Shown: positions 54,284 through 63,537 of the stretch, piece by piece
Layout: each line of letters starts with the position of its first letter
How positions within the stretch are numbered: the stretch's first letter is position 1
Source of the DNA: Oryzisolibacter propanilivorax
GTDB lineage: Bacteria; Pseudomonadota; Gammaproteobacteria; Burkholderiales; Burkholderiaceae_C
DNA: 64,000 bases
Reading direction: 5' to 3'
Assembly (NCBI RefSeq): GCF_900103645.1
Contig: NZ_FNHP01000003.1
Span: forward strand, 1 to 64,000
Translations under genes and position numbers: made by a program
Notes under the pieces: generated by a model
Told to the model about the DNA's origin: nothing
The model's input: only the letters and a program-made list of their open reading frames with translations
The model's database searches: none

Positions 54284-55198
54284 TCAGTGCGTGCGCCGCA
54301 CCACCATGTCGGCCAGCGCCGCCAGCGCGCGCGTGTCGGCCAAGCCGCTGGCGGCCAGATGTGCATGCGCCTGCGCCAGCAGCGCATCGGCATGCGCGCG
54401 CGCGCCTTCCAGGCCCAGCAGCGAGACGTAGGTCGGCTTGTCCTGCGCCGCATCCTTGCCGGCGGTCTTGCCCAGCGTGGCCGAGTCCTGGGTCACGTCC
54501 AGCACATCGTCGACCACCTGGAAGGCCAGGCCGATGGCCGCGCCGTAGCGCGCCAGCGCCTGCAGGGCGGCGTCGTCGCATGCGCCGCAGGCCGCGCCCA
54601 TCTCGACACTGGCCTGCAGCAGCGCGCCGGTCTTCAGCGCATGCATGCGGCGCAGCGCCGCCTCGTTCATGGGCTTGCCGACATGCGCCAGGTCGATGGC
54701 CTGGCCGCCGGCCATGCCCTGGCTGCCGGCGGCGCGCGCCAGCAGCCGGCACAGCCGGGCCTGGGTGGCGCAGTCCACGCCGTCGTCGGGCGTGAGCAGC
54801 TCGAAGGCCAGCGCCTGCAGCGCGTCGCCGGCCAGCAGCGCCTGGGCCTCGCCGAACTGCACGTGCACCGTCGGCTTGCCGCGGCGCAGCACGTCGTTGT
54901 CCATGCACGGCATGTCGTCGTGCACCAGCGAGTAGGCATGGATCAGCTCCACCGCGCAGGCTGCGCGCAGCGCAGCGCCTGGCTGTCCGCCCACGGCCTC
55001 GCAGGCCGCCAGCACCAGCAGCGGGCGCAGCCGCTTGCCGCCGCCCTGCACGGCATAGCGCATGGCCTCGCCCAGCCCGTCGGGCGCGTCGATGCCCAGG
55101 AAGCGCTCCAGCGCCGCCTCGACACGCGCCAGCCGGTCGACCAGCCAGACGCCCAGGTCGAAGTCATGCGCCACAGCCGCGCCGGCCAGCGCACTCAT
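54284..55198 (-). CDS. ispA: Farnesyl diphosphate synthase
   Basis: 304 residues. Chain elongation of C5 units to farnesyl diphosphate. The first aspartate-rich motif is in [19 protein letters not shown] and the second in [16 protein letters not shown], plus [14 protein letters not shown]. Start at 55198 overlaps the xseB stop (ATGA). The xseB-ispA-dxs order is conserved in many proteobacteria. Confidence 0.97.
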   Translation of the reverse strand: MSALAGAAVAHDFDLGVWLVDRLARVEAALERFLGIDAPDGLGEAMRYAVQGGGKRLRPLLVLAACEAVGGQPGAALRAACAVELIHAYSLVHDDMPCMDNDVLRRGKPTVHVQFGEAQALLAGDALQALAFELLTPDDGVDCATQARLCRLLARAAGSQGMAGGQAIDLAHVGKPMNEAALRRMHALKTGALLQASVEMGAACGACDDAALQALARYGAAIGLAFQVVDDVLDVTQDSATLGKTAGKDAAQDKPTYVSLLGLEGARAHADALLAQAHAHLAASGLADTRALAALADMVVRRTH

Positions 55199-55437
55199 GC
55201 CTCGTTCCACGGCTGCAGCGCGCCGTCGTCCAGCACCTTGATCTGCTCCTGCACTGCCTCCAGGCGCGCACGGCAGAACTGCAGCAGTTGCGCGCCGCGC
55301 TGGTAGCCGGCCAGCATCTGGTCCAGCGGCATCTGCCCGGACTCGATGCGCGCGACGAGCTGTTCGAGCTCCTGCAGCGCGGCCTCGTAGCTGGCGGGTT
55401 CCGGGGGCGGGGTGGAAGCGGCGGGGGCCTTGGGCAT
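55195..55437 (-). CDS. xseB: Exodeoxyribonuclease VII small subunit
   Basis: 80 residues. The helical XseB core [20 protein letters not shown] followed by [20 protein letters not shown] is clear. It partners XseA (elsewhere). The first 15 residues are Pro/Ala-rich. It overlaps ispA by 4 nt and is first in the leftward isoprenoid operon. Confidence 0.93.
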   Translation of the reverse strand: MPKAPAASTPPPEPASYEAALQELEQLVARIESGQMPLDQMLAGYQRGAQLLQFCRARLEAVQEQIKVLDDGALQPWNEA

Positions 55438-55691
55438 GGCGGATCGGAGGGTGGCGCCGGGCGCGCAAGTGGAAACCGGGCATTTTAGGACGCGCCCTGC
55501 TCCGGCCGTGCCGCGCATGGCCGGGAGCCGGCCCGATACACGTACCCATCCCACGGAAATAACCCCACCAACTACAATCCCATTCCGTCACAAGACCGGC
55601 TATGGAGCGTTGCCCAGGGCCGGTTTCTTTTTTCCCGGGCGCCCGTGCGCGCCTGCCTCTCCCTGTGGGGAGTCTTTAGGTCAGGTCACCC

Positions 55692-56831
55692 ATGTCTGAT
55701 TTAAGTCTTCAACTGCAGCAGGCCACGAGCCAACTTCCCGTCTCCAGCTATTTCGACCCGGCGCTGCTGCAGCGCGAGCAGGAATTGCTGTTTGGCGCCG
55801 GCCCGCGCTACGTCGGCCACCAGCTCGCCGTACCCGAGCCGGGCGACTACCACGCGCTGGCGCAGGAGCAGCAGGGCCGCGCCCTGGTGCGCAACGCGCA
55901 GGGCGGTATCGAGCTGATCTCCAACGTCTGCCGGCACCGCCAGGCCATCATGCTCCATGGCCGCGGCAACCTGCGCAGCCAGGGCAAGGGCCACGCCGGC
56001 GGCAACATCGTCTGCCCGATCCACCGCTGGACGTATTCGCCCGAGGGCACGCTGCTGGGCGCGCCGCACTTCTCGCACGACCCCTGCCTGAACCTGAAGC
56101 AGTACGGCCTGCGCGAGTGGAACGGCTTGCTGTTCGAGGACAACGGCCGCGACATCGCCGCCGACCTGGCCGGCATGGGCCCGGCGCACGACCTGTCGTT
56201 CGACGGCTACGCCCTGGACCATGTCGAGCTGCACGAGTGCCGCTACAACTGGAAGACCTTCATCGAGGTCTATCTGGAGGACTACCACGTCGGGCCGTTC
56301 CATCCCGGCTTGGGCAACTTCGTGACCTGCGACGACCTGCGCTGGGAATTCGGGCGCGAGTTCTCCGTGCAGACCGTCGGTGTGGCGCCAACGTTTGCCA
56401 AGCCCGGCTCGGATGTCTACCGGCAGTGGCACGAGGTGCTGCTGCGCTACCAAGGTGGCGAATACCCGAAGCGCGGCGCAATCTGGCTGACCTACTACCC
56501 GCACATCATGGTCGAGTGGTACCCGCACGTGCTCACCGTCTCGACGCTGATACCGCAGGGCGTGGACCGGACGCTGAACATGGTCGAGTTCTACTACCCC
56601 GAGGAGATCGTGGCCTTCGAGCGCGAGTTCGTCGAGGCGCAGCGCGCCGCCTACATGGAGACCGCCATCGAGGACGACGAGATCGCCGAGCGCATGGACG
56701 CTGGCCGCCGCGCCCTGCTGGCGCGGGGCGACAACGAGGTCGGCCCCTACCAGAGCCCGATGGAGGACGGCATGCAGCACTTCCACGAGTGGTACCGCGC
56801 GCGCATGGGCCAGGCGCTGACGCAGGGCTGA
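55692..56831 (+). CDS. Rieske-type aromatic ring-hydroxylating oxygenase, alpha subunit
   Basis: 379 residues. The Rieske 2Fe-2S ligands are C80-x-H82 and C108-x2-H111 (NVCRHRQ ... VCPIHRW). The spacing between H82 and C108 is 25 residues, longer than the 15-17 of most of these oxygenases. The mononuclear iron site is seen in NWKTFIEVYLEDYHVGPFHPG (split: FIEVYLEDYH, VGPFHPG). The substrate cannot be told; no ferredoxin, reductase or beta subunit is adjacent. Homologues often sit beside the xseB-ispA-dxs group, as here, divergently transcribed. Confidence 0.9.
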   Translation: MSDLSLQLQQATSQLPVSSYFDPALLQREQELLFGAGPRYVGHQLAVPEPGDYHALAQEQQGRALVRNAQGGIELISNVCRHRQAIMLHGRGNLRSQGKGHAGGNIVCPIHRWTYSPEGTLLGAPHFSHDPCLNLKQYGLREWNGLLFEDNGRDIAADLAGMGPAHDLSFDGYALDHVELHECRYNWKTFIEVYLEDYHVGPFHPGLGNFVTCDDLRWEFGREFSVQTVGVAPTFAKPGSDVYRQWHEVLLRYQGGEYPKRGAIWLTYYPHIMVEWYPHVLTVSTLIPQGVDRTLNMVEFYYPEEIVAFEREFVEAQRAAYMETAIEDDEIAERMDAGRRALLARGDNEVGPYQSPMEDGMQHFHEWYRARMGQALTQG

Positions 56832-56840
56832 ACGGCCGTT

Positions 56841-56905
56841 TTTTGCTCATGAAATAGTAGCTGCAAGCCCTTTGTTCATCAGGGCTTGCGGCTTTTTTCA
56901 TTCCA
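56841..56905. repeat. Dispersed palindromic repeat, copy 11
   Basis: TTTTGCTCATGAAATAGTAG ... GCAAGCCCT ... AGGGCTTGC ... TTTTTTCATTCCAAAACC. Full-length copy of the intergenic family between the oxygenase and transporter genes. Confidence 0.7.
56859..56898 (+). terminator. Terminator after the Rieske oxygenase gene
   Basis: AGCTGCAAGCCCT, loop TTGTTCATC, AGGGCTTGCGGC then TTTTTTC. A good intrinsic terminator built from the dispersed repeat. Confidence 0.75.
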
Positions 56906-56925
56906 AAACCTGAATTTTCACGCCC

Positions 56926-57828
56926 ATGCAAGCGTTGTGGATGGTCCTGGCCGCGTTCCTGTTCGCCAGCATGGGGGTGTGCGTGAAGATCGCCTCGCAG
57001 TGGTTTTCCGCCTTCGAGATGGTGTTCTACCGGGGACTGATCGGCATGGCGCTGCTGGCGCTGCTGGCGCGCCACCAGGGCGCGCGCCTGGGCACGCGCT
57101 ACCCTGGCATGCACGCCTGGCGCAGCCTGGTCGGCGTCATCTCGCTGGGCGCCTGGTTCTATGCCATCGGCTACTTGCCGCTGGCTTCGGCCACCACGCT
57201 GAACTACATGAGCAGCGTGTGGATCGCCGCCTTCGTCATGGGCGGTGCGCTGCTGCAGTGGCGGCCCTCGCCCGAGCAGCCGCGCCCGCCGCTGCAGGTG
57301 CCGCTGGTGCTGACGGTGCTGGCCGGCTTTGCCGGCGTGCTGCTGATGCTGCGCCCCAGCGTCGGCCAGGGCCAGGGTTTTGCCGGCACGGTGGGGCTGC
57401 TGTCGGGCTTTTGCGCGGCCATGGCGTATATGCAGGTCTCGGCGCTGGCGCGCCTGGGCGAGCCCGAGGCGCGCACGGTGTTCTATTTCGCGCTCGGCTC
57501 GGCGGCGGCCGGCGGGCTGGCGGCCGTGGTGACGGGCTTCTCACCCTGGCCGGGCTGGCCAGCGCTGTGGCTGCTGCCGCTGGGCCTGCTGGCCGCGGGC
57601 GGCCAGCTGTGCATGACGCTGGCGTACTCCCGCGCGCGCACGCCGCGCGCCACGCTGGTGGCGGCCAGCCTGCAGTACTGCGGCATCATCTTCGCCAGCC
57701 TGTACGGCGTGCTGGTGTTCGGCGACGAGCTGCCGCTCATCGCTTGGGGCGGCATGGCGCTGATCGTCGCCAGCGGCATCGCCGCCACGCTGCTGCGCGC
57801 AAGCCGCGGCGTGACCGCGCACGAATAG
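56926..57828 (+). CDS. EamA/DMT-superfamily transporter
   Basis: 300 residues with about ten hydrophobic helices in two EamA repeats; begins MQALWMVLAAFLFASMGVCV and has the repeat-1 motif FEMVFYRGLIGMALLAL. Members move amino acids, nucleotide sugars or other small metabolites; the substrate here is unknown. It is monocistronic between the oxygenase and the sulfurtransferase genes. Confidence 0.88.
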   Translation: MQALWMVLAAFLFASMGVCVKIASQWFSAFEMVFYRGLIGMALLALLARHQGARLGTRYPGMHAWRSLVGVISLGAWFYAIGYLPLASATTLNYMSSVWIAAFVMGGALLQWRPSPEQPRPPLQVPLVLTVLAGFAGVLLMLRPSVGQGQGFAGTVGLLSGFCAAMAYMQVSALARLGEPEARTVFYFALGSAAAGGLAAVVTGFSPWPGWPALWLLPLGLLAAGGQLCMTLAYSRARTPRATLVAASLQYCGIIFASLYGVLVFGDELPLIAWGGMALIVASGIAATLLRASRGVTAHE

Positions 57829-57916
57829 AGCCCGCGGCAGATGCGGCGGGCACCGACGCGCAGGCACCGGCGCGGCGGCCACAATCGGCCTTCCTCTGTC
57901 CACTCACCGCCGTGCC

Positions 57917-58822
57917 ATGCCCTCCTACACCCTGCTGATTTCCGTGCCCCAACTGCAGCAACTGCTGGACAGCTCCCAGCGGTTGATGGTGTTCGACTGC
58001 AGTTTCGATCTGGCCGCACCCTCGCACGGCCTGGCGCTGTACCAGGAGGAGCACATCCCCGGCGCCGTGCACGCCGACCTGGACCTGAACCTGAGCGCGC
58101 GCCATGGCGTGCCCGGCCCCGGCGGCATGCTGGTGGCGGGGGCGGCCGATTCGCCGTGCTCCGGCGGGCGCCACCCCCTGCCCAACCGCGAGCGCTTCGC
58201 CATGTGGCTGTCGGCCATCGGTTTCGCCAACGACATGCAGGCGGTGGTGTACGACCGCAACCAGAACATGTTCTGCGGCCGCCTGTGGTGGATGCTCAAA
58301 TGGATGGGCCACGATGCCGTGGCCGTGCTGGACGGCGGCCTGCCCGCCTGGAAGGCAGCCGGCGGCGCGCTGGCGCAGGGCGACGAGCCGGCGCACTTCC
58401 AGACCAACTTCGAGATCCGCGAGCCGCTGCGCCAGCTGGTCGATGCCGACCTCGTCTGGCAGCGCCTGCACAGCAGCGGCCAGACCGTCATCGACGCCCG
58501 CGCCGCGCCCCGCTACCGGGGCGAGGTCGAGCCACTGGACCCGGTGGCCGGGCACATCCCCGGTGCGCTGAACCGCCCGTTCACGCAGAACCTGGCCGAG
58601 GACGGCCGCTTCAAGTCGCCCGAGCAACTGCGCGCCGAGTTCGACCAGCTGCTGGCCGGCCGCGCGCCGGATGGCGTGGTGCACCAGTGCGGCAGCGGTG
58701 TCAGCGCCCTGCCCAACCTGCTGGCCATGGAGGTCGCCGGCTATCCGCCCGCCGCGCTGTACGCCGGCAGCTGGAGCGACTGGTGCAGCGACCCGGCGCG
58801 GCCGGTCGAGCGCGGCGGCTGA
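57917..58822 (+). CDS. sseA: 3-mercaptopyruvate sulfurtransferase-like protein (two rhodanese domains)
   Basis: 301 residues. Two rhodanese domains; the C-terminal one carries the catalytic C258 in HQCGSGVSAL, the CG-[ST]-G-V-[ST] loop typical of mercaptopyruvate sulfurtransferases rather than thiosulfate enzymes. The N-terminal half has the conserved YQEEHIPGAVHADLDLNLS and the first-domain loop VVYDRNQNMFCGRLWW. Probably cytoplasmic; transfers sulfur from 3-mercaptopyruvate. It ends 12 nt before a double copy of a second repeat family. Confidence 0.9.
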   Translation: MPSYTLLISVPQLQQLLDSSQRLMVFDCSFDLAAPSHGLALYQEEHIPGAVHADLDLNLSARHGVPGPGGMLVAGAADSPCSGGRHPLPNRERFAMWLSAIGFANDMQAVVYDRNQNMFCGRLWWMLKWMGHDAVAVLDGGLPAWKAAGGALAQGDEPAHFQTNFEIREPLRQLVDADLVWQRLHSSGQTVIDARAAPRYRGEVEPLDPVAGHIPGALNRPFTQNLAEDGRFKSPEQLRAEFDQLLAGRAPDGVVHQCGSGVSALPNLLAMEVAGYPPAALYAGSWSDWCSDPARPVERGG

Positions 58823-58833
58823 AACGGGTATTG

Positions 58834-58949
58834 CCCCCTCTCCCGCCCTGCGGGAGAGGGCTGGGGTGAGGGTAAGCGCACTGCACATCGGCGCAGCGCC
58901 TGGACTGTCCCCTCACCCCTGCCCTCTCCCCCACGGGGGAGAGGGAGTC
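58834..58949. repeat. Second repeat family: two inverted CCCTCACCCC...GGGAGAGGG copies
   Basis: Left copy 58834-58872 reads CCCCCTCTCCCGCCC ... GGGAGAGGGCTGGGGTGAGGG; right copy 58910-58949 reads CCCCTCACCCCTGCCCTCTC ... GGGGGAGAGGG. They are in opposite orientation and between convergent genes, so a long hairpin or two short ones could end transcription from both sides. Confidence 0.75.
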
Positions 58950-58989
58950 AAGACGTGAAACGCGCGAGCGGCTGGCGCAAGCCCCCGCC

Positions 58990-60429
58990 TCACATCGGCG
59001 TGATCGAAATCGCCCGCGTGTTCAGGCACGCCTCGACCGCCTCCGGCCCGCCCTCGGAGCCGTAGCCCGAGTCCTTCAGTCCGCCGAACGGCAGCTCGGC
59101 GCTGGGCGTGGCCGGCTGGTTGACCCACAGCATGCCGACCTCGACCTGGTGCGCCAGCGCGTGCGCGTCCTTCAGCGAACGGGTAAAGGCGTACGCCGCC
59201 AGGCCGTACGGCAGGCGGTTGGCCTCGGCGATGGCGTCCGCCAGGTCGGTGAAGCCGCGCACCGCCGCCACCGGGCCGAAGGGCTCTTCGTTGAAGATGC
59301 GCGCCGACAGCGGCACATCGTCCAGCACCGTGGGCGCGAAGAAGTGGCCGGCGCCGCCGCCCAGCGTCTCGCCGCCGGTGACGACCCGCGCGCCCTGCTG
59401 GCGCGCGTCGCCCAGGAAGTCCTGCATCGCCGTCACGCGGCGCGCGTTGGCCAGCGGGCCCATGCGCGTGCCGTCCTGCAGGCCGTCGCCCACCTGCAGC
59501 CCTTCGGCGTGGCGCGTGAGCGCGGCGACGAACTCGGCGCGCACGCTCTCGTGCACCAGAAAGCGCGTCGGCGCGATGCACACTTGGCCGGCGTTGCGGA
59601 ACTTGGCGCCGGCCGTGGCCTTCACGGCCAGCTGCACGTCGGCGTCCTGGCAGACGATGACCGGCGCGTGCCCGCCCAGCTCCATGGTCACGCGCTTCAT
59701 GTGCGCGCCGGCCAGCGCCGCCAGCTGCTTGCCGACCACCGTCGAGCCGGTGAAGGTCACCTTCTTCACCACCGGGTGCGGGATCAGGTAGCCGGAGATC
59801 TCGGCCGGGTCGCCATACACCAGATTGACCACGCCGGCCGGCAGGCCCGCGTCAGCCAGAGCGCGCACCAGCTCGGCCGGGCTGGCCGGCGTTTCCTCCG
59901 GCGCCTTGACGATCAGCGCGCAGCCCGCCGCCAGCGCCGCTCCCAACTTGCGCACCACCTGGTTGATGGGGAAGTTCCAGGGCGTGAACGCCGCTACCAC
60001 GCCCACCGGGTCCTTCAGCACCAGCTGCTGCACCGCCGGGTTGCGCGCCGGCACGATGCGGCCATAGACGCGCTGGCCCTCGTCGGCGAACCATTCCAGG
60101 ATGTCGGCAGCGGCCGCCGCCTCGCCGCGCGCCTCGACCACCGGCTTGCCCTGCTCCTGCGTCAGGATGGTGCCGATGGCGTCGGCGCGCTCGCGCATCA
60201 GGGCGGCGGCGCGGCGCATGATGCGCGCGCGCTCCACCGCGGCCATGGCGCGCCAGGTCTCGAAGCCCTTTTGCGCCGCCGCCAGGGCGCGGTCCAGGTC
60301 GGCGGTGCCGGCGCGGGCCACCGTCCCGATTTGCTGTCCGGTGGCCGGGTTGTGCACCGCCAGCGTGCGGCCGCTGGCGGCGTCCTGCCACTGGCCGTCG
60401 ATGAACAGGCGGGTATCGGGATAGGTCAT
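58990..60429 (-). CDS. gabD: NAD(P)-dependent aldehyde dehydrogenase, succinate-semialdehyde type
   Basis: 479 residues. The catalytic Cys is C284 ([12 protein letters not shown]) and the general base E250 ([10 protein letters not shown]); [12 protein letters not shown] and [20 protein letters not shown] fit the succinate-semialdehyde dehydrogenase branch. The start is ATG at 60429 with GGAG seven bases upstream. Oxidises an aldehyde to the acid; the exact substrate remains an inference. No GABA transaminase or transporter is next to it; the CRISPR array's trailer end is 149 nt upstream. Confidence 0.87.
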   Translation of the reverse strand: MTYPDTRLFIDGQWQDAASGRTLAVHNPATGQQIGTVARAGTADLDRALAAAQKGFETWRAMAAVERARIMRRAAALMRERADAIGTILTQEQGKPVVEARGEAAAAADILEWFADEGQRVYGRIVPARNPAVQQLVLKDPVGVVAAFTPWNFPINQVVRKLGAALAAGCALIVKAPEETPASPAELVRALADAGLPAGVVNLVYGDPAEISGYLIPHPVVKKVTFTGSTVVGKQLAALAGAHMKRVTMELGGHAPVIVCQDADVQLAVKATAGAKFRNAGQVCIAPTRFLVHESVRAEFVAALTRHAEGLQVGDGLQDGTRMGPLANARRVTAMQDFLGDARQQGARVVTGGETLGGGAGHFFAPTVLDDVPLSARIFNEEPFGPVAAVRGFTDLADAIAEANRLPYGLAAYAFTRSLKDAHALAHQVEVGMLWVNQPATPSAELPFGGLKDSGYGSEGGPEAVEACLNTRAISITPM

Positions 60430-60577
60430 GCGGAAATCTCCTGGAAATAAAAGAAGAGGCACAGGAAAGGAAATAAGGCAGCCAGGCCACGCCGGAGCCG
60501 TTTGCGGCCGGGCCGCTTAGGGCAGCAAGCCCAGTGTGCCGCAGGGCTGGTGCCCCGCGCTGCTTCGGGGGAGACAA

Positions 60578-60605
60578 GAAAGGTCTCCGCTCGCGCGGGG
60601 CAACC
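60578..60605 (-). repeat. Degenerate terminal CRISPR repeat
   Basis: The last 19 nt match the standard repeat exactly; the first nine (GAAAGGTCT) match at only three positions. Marks the old end of the array. Confidence 0.85.
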
Positions 60606-63167
60606 CCTCCAGCTCAGTGTCGGTCGTGGTGGCAGCGAGGCCTATCCCCGCTCGCGCGGGGCAACCTTGCCCAGCTCGATCTTGCGGGCGTTGTTCTCGG
60701 GCCTATCCCCGCTCGCGCGGGGCAACCCTCGGGCCATGCATCACGCCGGTCCGCTCGTGCGGCCTATCCCCGCTCGCGCGGGGCAACCGGAACTTGGTGT
60801 TCATGGGTCAGGTTTCCTCGGGGCCTATCCCCGCTCGCGCGGGGCAACCGCCGGCAGCTGCGGCGCTGACGGGCGCGGCTTGGGCCTATCCCCGCTCGCG
60901 CGGGGCAACCGAGGCTGGGCTGGCGCCGGTGGGCGAGGCGTAGGGCCTATCCCCGCTCGCGCGGGGCAACCTGGCCCGCTGCGCATCGGCGCGGGCGCCC
61001 TCGGGGCCTATCCCCGCTCGCGCGGGGCAACCGGATAGGCGCGCTGGTTGAAGGTACTGCGGTCGGGCCTATCCCCGCTCGCGCGGGGCAACCTTCCTCG
61101 TCGCGCAGGCCGTTGAGCTTTTGCAGGGCCTATCCCCGCTCGCGCGGGGCAACCGCCGCCGCCATCGCGCTGCATGTGCAGGCGTGCGGCCTATCCCCGC
61201 TCGCGCGGGGCAACCGGCATGGTGATGCTGGGCAGCCGCACGTCGAAGGGCCTATCCCCGCTCGCGCGGGGCAACCGCGTGCTGCAGCCACTGGCGCAGG
61301 CTCAGCGGGGGCCTATCCCCGCTCGCGCGGGGCAACCCTGGAGGGCGAGGGCAAATCCGACGTGGCGAAGGGCCTATCCCCGCTCGCGCGGGGCAACCGG
61401 CTTGCCGTCGCGGCTGAACATGGCGATCTGGGGCCTATCCCCGCTCGCGCGGGGCAACCTGCTTGCGCCGCTGCTCGATCCAGGACAGCTGCGGCCTATC
61501 CCCGCTCGCGCGGGGCAACCCGGCCTATCCTGCCGGCCATGCCGTCACCATCGGGCCTATCCCCGCTCGCGCGGGGCAACCTGCGCCACGGCGGCCGGAC
61601 GGCTGCGGTCGCGGGGCCTATCCCCGCTCGCGCGGGGCAACCGAGTGGTCGGACATTGGCAAGGCGGGCATTGCGGGCCTATCCCCGCTCGCGCGGGGCA
61701 ACCTAGGTGAGGGAGCCGGTGGCTTTGGCCTGGGTGGGCCTATCCCCGCTCGCGCGGGGCAACCCCCACGGTGCTGGCGATGTTGCCCACCATGCCGGGC
61801 CTATCCCCGCTCGCGCGGGGCAACCTCCAGCACCAGGGCGCAGGTCTGGGAATGGCGGGGCCTATCCCCGCTCGCGCGGGGCAACCTGCTGATGGCCCCG
61901 GCACTGCCGGGGAGGGGGGGGCCTATCCCCGCTCGCGCGGGGCAACCGAAGACTGCAGCCCGCAGCGCGCGCAGATTGACGGCCTATCCCCGCTCGCGCG
62001 GGGCAACCAGCTTTCCTCCGGTGTAGGTGCGGGCAGCGAAGGGCCTATCCCCGCTCGCGCGGGGCAACCCAGACCTGCGCGCTCTCTAGCTTCCTTCATT
62101 CGGGCCTATCCCCGCTCGCGCGGGGCAACCATAGCAGCATCTCGCCGCGTGGCCTGCGCTGTGGGCCTATCCCCGCTCGCGCGGGGCAACCCATGTCGTC
62201 GCCATAGGCGTGCAGGTCGTGCAGGGCCTATCCCCGCTCGCGCGGGGCAACCGGCAAATACCCAAATGGAATGGCGCCAACTGGGGGCCTATCCCCGCTC
62301 GCGCGGGGCAACCACGCCTTCGTCGGTCGGCGTGTACGTCGTCTTGGGCCTATCCCCGCTCGCGCGGGGCAACCGGACTGGGGCATGCGGCCCGGGCATT
62401 GCGGTAGGGCCTATCCCCGCTCGCGCGGGGCAACCCCTAAGGAGTAGAAGGGGCCGCGGGTGTTTGCGGGCCTATCCCCGCTCGCGCGGGGCAACCTACC
62501 TGGCCCGCGTCAAGGGCTCGCACCACCAGGGCCTATCCCCGCTCGCGCGGGGCAACCAGACGGGGCGAGCGGGCGCATCAGTAGTCCACCGGCCTATCCC
62601 CGCTCGCGCGGGGCAACCAAGCCCTCGAGCAAATGCAGGTCGTTGAAGTCGGGCCTATCCCCGCTCGCGCGGGGCAACCACCGTGGTCATGGACGTGAAG
62701 GCCTGGGCGCTGGGCCTATCCCCGCTCGCGCGGGGCAACCGAGGGCGCAGCGCTGGCCAAGCTGGCCGGCCTGGGCCTATCCCCGCTCGCGCGGGGCAAC
62801 CGGCCGCTCATTCTCGACCTCGTGCCCTACCGGCGGCCTATCCCCGCTCGCGCGGGGCAACCGTAGCGCAGGCGCTGGTCGATCAGGCTTGCCAGGGCCT
62901 ATCCCCGCTCGCGCGGGGCAACCCTGATGCGGCGGGGCGCGAGTGGGTGGACCTGGGGCCTATCCCCGCTCGCGCGGGGCAACCCCGTACACGCGCACGC
63001 TGGTGGCGCCGGTCAGGGGCCTATCCCCGCTCGCGCGGGGCAACCAAGCCGCGCATGAGGGCGTCGGTCAGCGACTGGGGCCTATCCCCGCTCGCGCGGG
63101 GCAACCTGCCAGCCGGACTTCAGCTCATAAAACGCGCCGGGCCTATCCCCGCTCGCGCGGGGCAACC
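60578..63167 (-). CRISPR. Type I-E CRISPR array, 43 repeats and 42 spacers
   Basis: Repeats of 28 nt (plus strand GGCCTATCCCCG...CGCGGGGCAACC) occur every 61 nt from 60639 to 63167, giving 42 identical copies, all spacers 33 nt. One further degenerate copy at 60578-60605 keeps only the last 19 nt, as expected at the leader-distal end. Read on the minus strand the repeat is GGTTGCCCCGCG...GCGGGGATAGGCC, a hairpin-forming I-E type repeat, so the array is transcribed leftward from a leader at 63168-63246, next to cas2. The base next to each repeat (plus strand, upstream) is G in 35, C in 6 and A in 1 of 42 cases. Confidence 0.97.
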
Positions 63168-63246
63168 TCTCGCACTTAACTCTTTGCCCTGAAAGAGAAA
63201 AGCAGGAAAGTGATGTTGAATTTTAAAGAGCGTCCAACACAATCGT
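63168..63246 (-). promoter_or_regulatory. CRISPR leader
   Basis: 79 nt between the cas2 stop and the first repeat, much richer in A/T than the array. On the minus strand a TTGAAC (63250-63245) and TAAAAT (63225-63220) are separated by 19 nt and may be the array promoter. New spacers are expected to be added at its left border. Confidence 0.65.
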
Positions 63247-63537
63247 TCAACGGCGCACGATCCACATACCGTCTGCTTCCACCAACTCGCGTGGGGGTTC
63301 GCCCAGATGGGCCACGCCTACGCCGCCTGTGGCGTTGACATCGCGCCAGACCATGACCGCACTGCCTTGTCGCTCATGGCCGTACCAGTCGGACAGCACC
63401 TGCCAGACGCGCTCGCGCACCCCGGGATTCATGCGGGGCGATACAAAGATGTTGGGTGCCACCTCCAACATGACCGACGACAGAAAGCCGTGGAACCGGC
63501 CCGGCATGTCACGAATCACGATCATCGCCAGCGCCAT
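63247..63537 (-). CDS. cas2: CRISPR-associated endonuclease Cas2, type I-E
   Basis: 96 residues. Structural partner of Cas1 in the spacer-integration complex. The sequence ALAMIVIRDMPGRFHGFLSS ... LEVAPNIFVSP ... RERVWQVLSDW ... GSAVMVWRD is typical of Cas2e (CasB-side numbering of E. coli ygbF). It is the last cas gene before the array and its start lies inside the cas1 end (29-nt overlap). Confidence 0.95.
   Translation of the reverse strand: MALAMIVIRDMPGRFHGFLSSVMLEVAPNIFVSPRMNPGVRERVWQVLSDWYGHERQGSAVMVWRDVNATGGVGVAHLGEPPRELVEADGMWIVRR

Noticed and set aside
60534-63192. Many long open frames in the CRISPR array with recurring GLSPLARGN, PIPARAGQP and AYPRSRGAT strings
   Set aside because: They are translations of the repeat in its three frames; the 61-nt period shifts the frame each unit and the repeat has no stop on this strand. 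A well-known source of false proteins.
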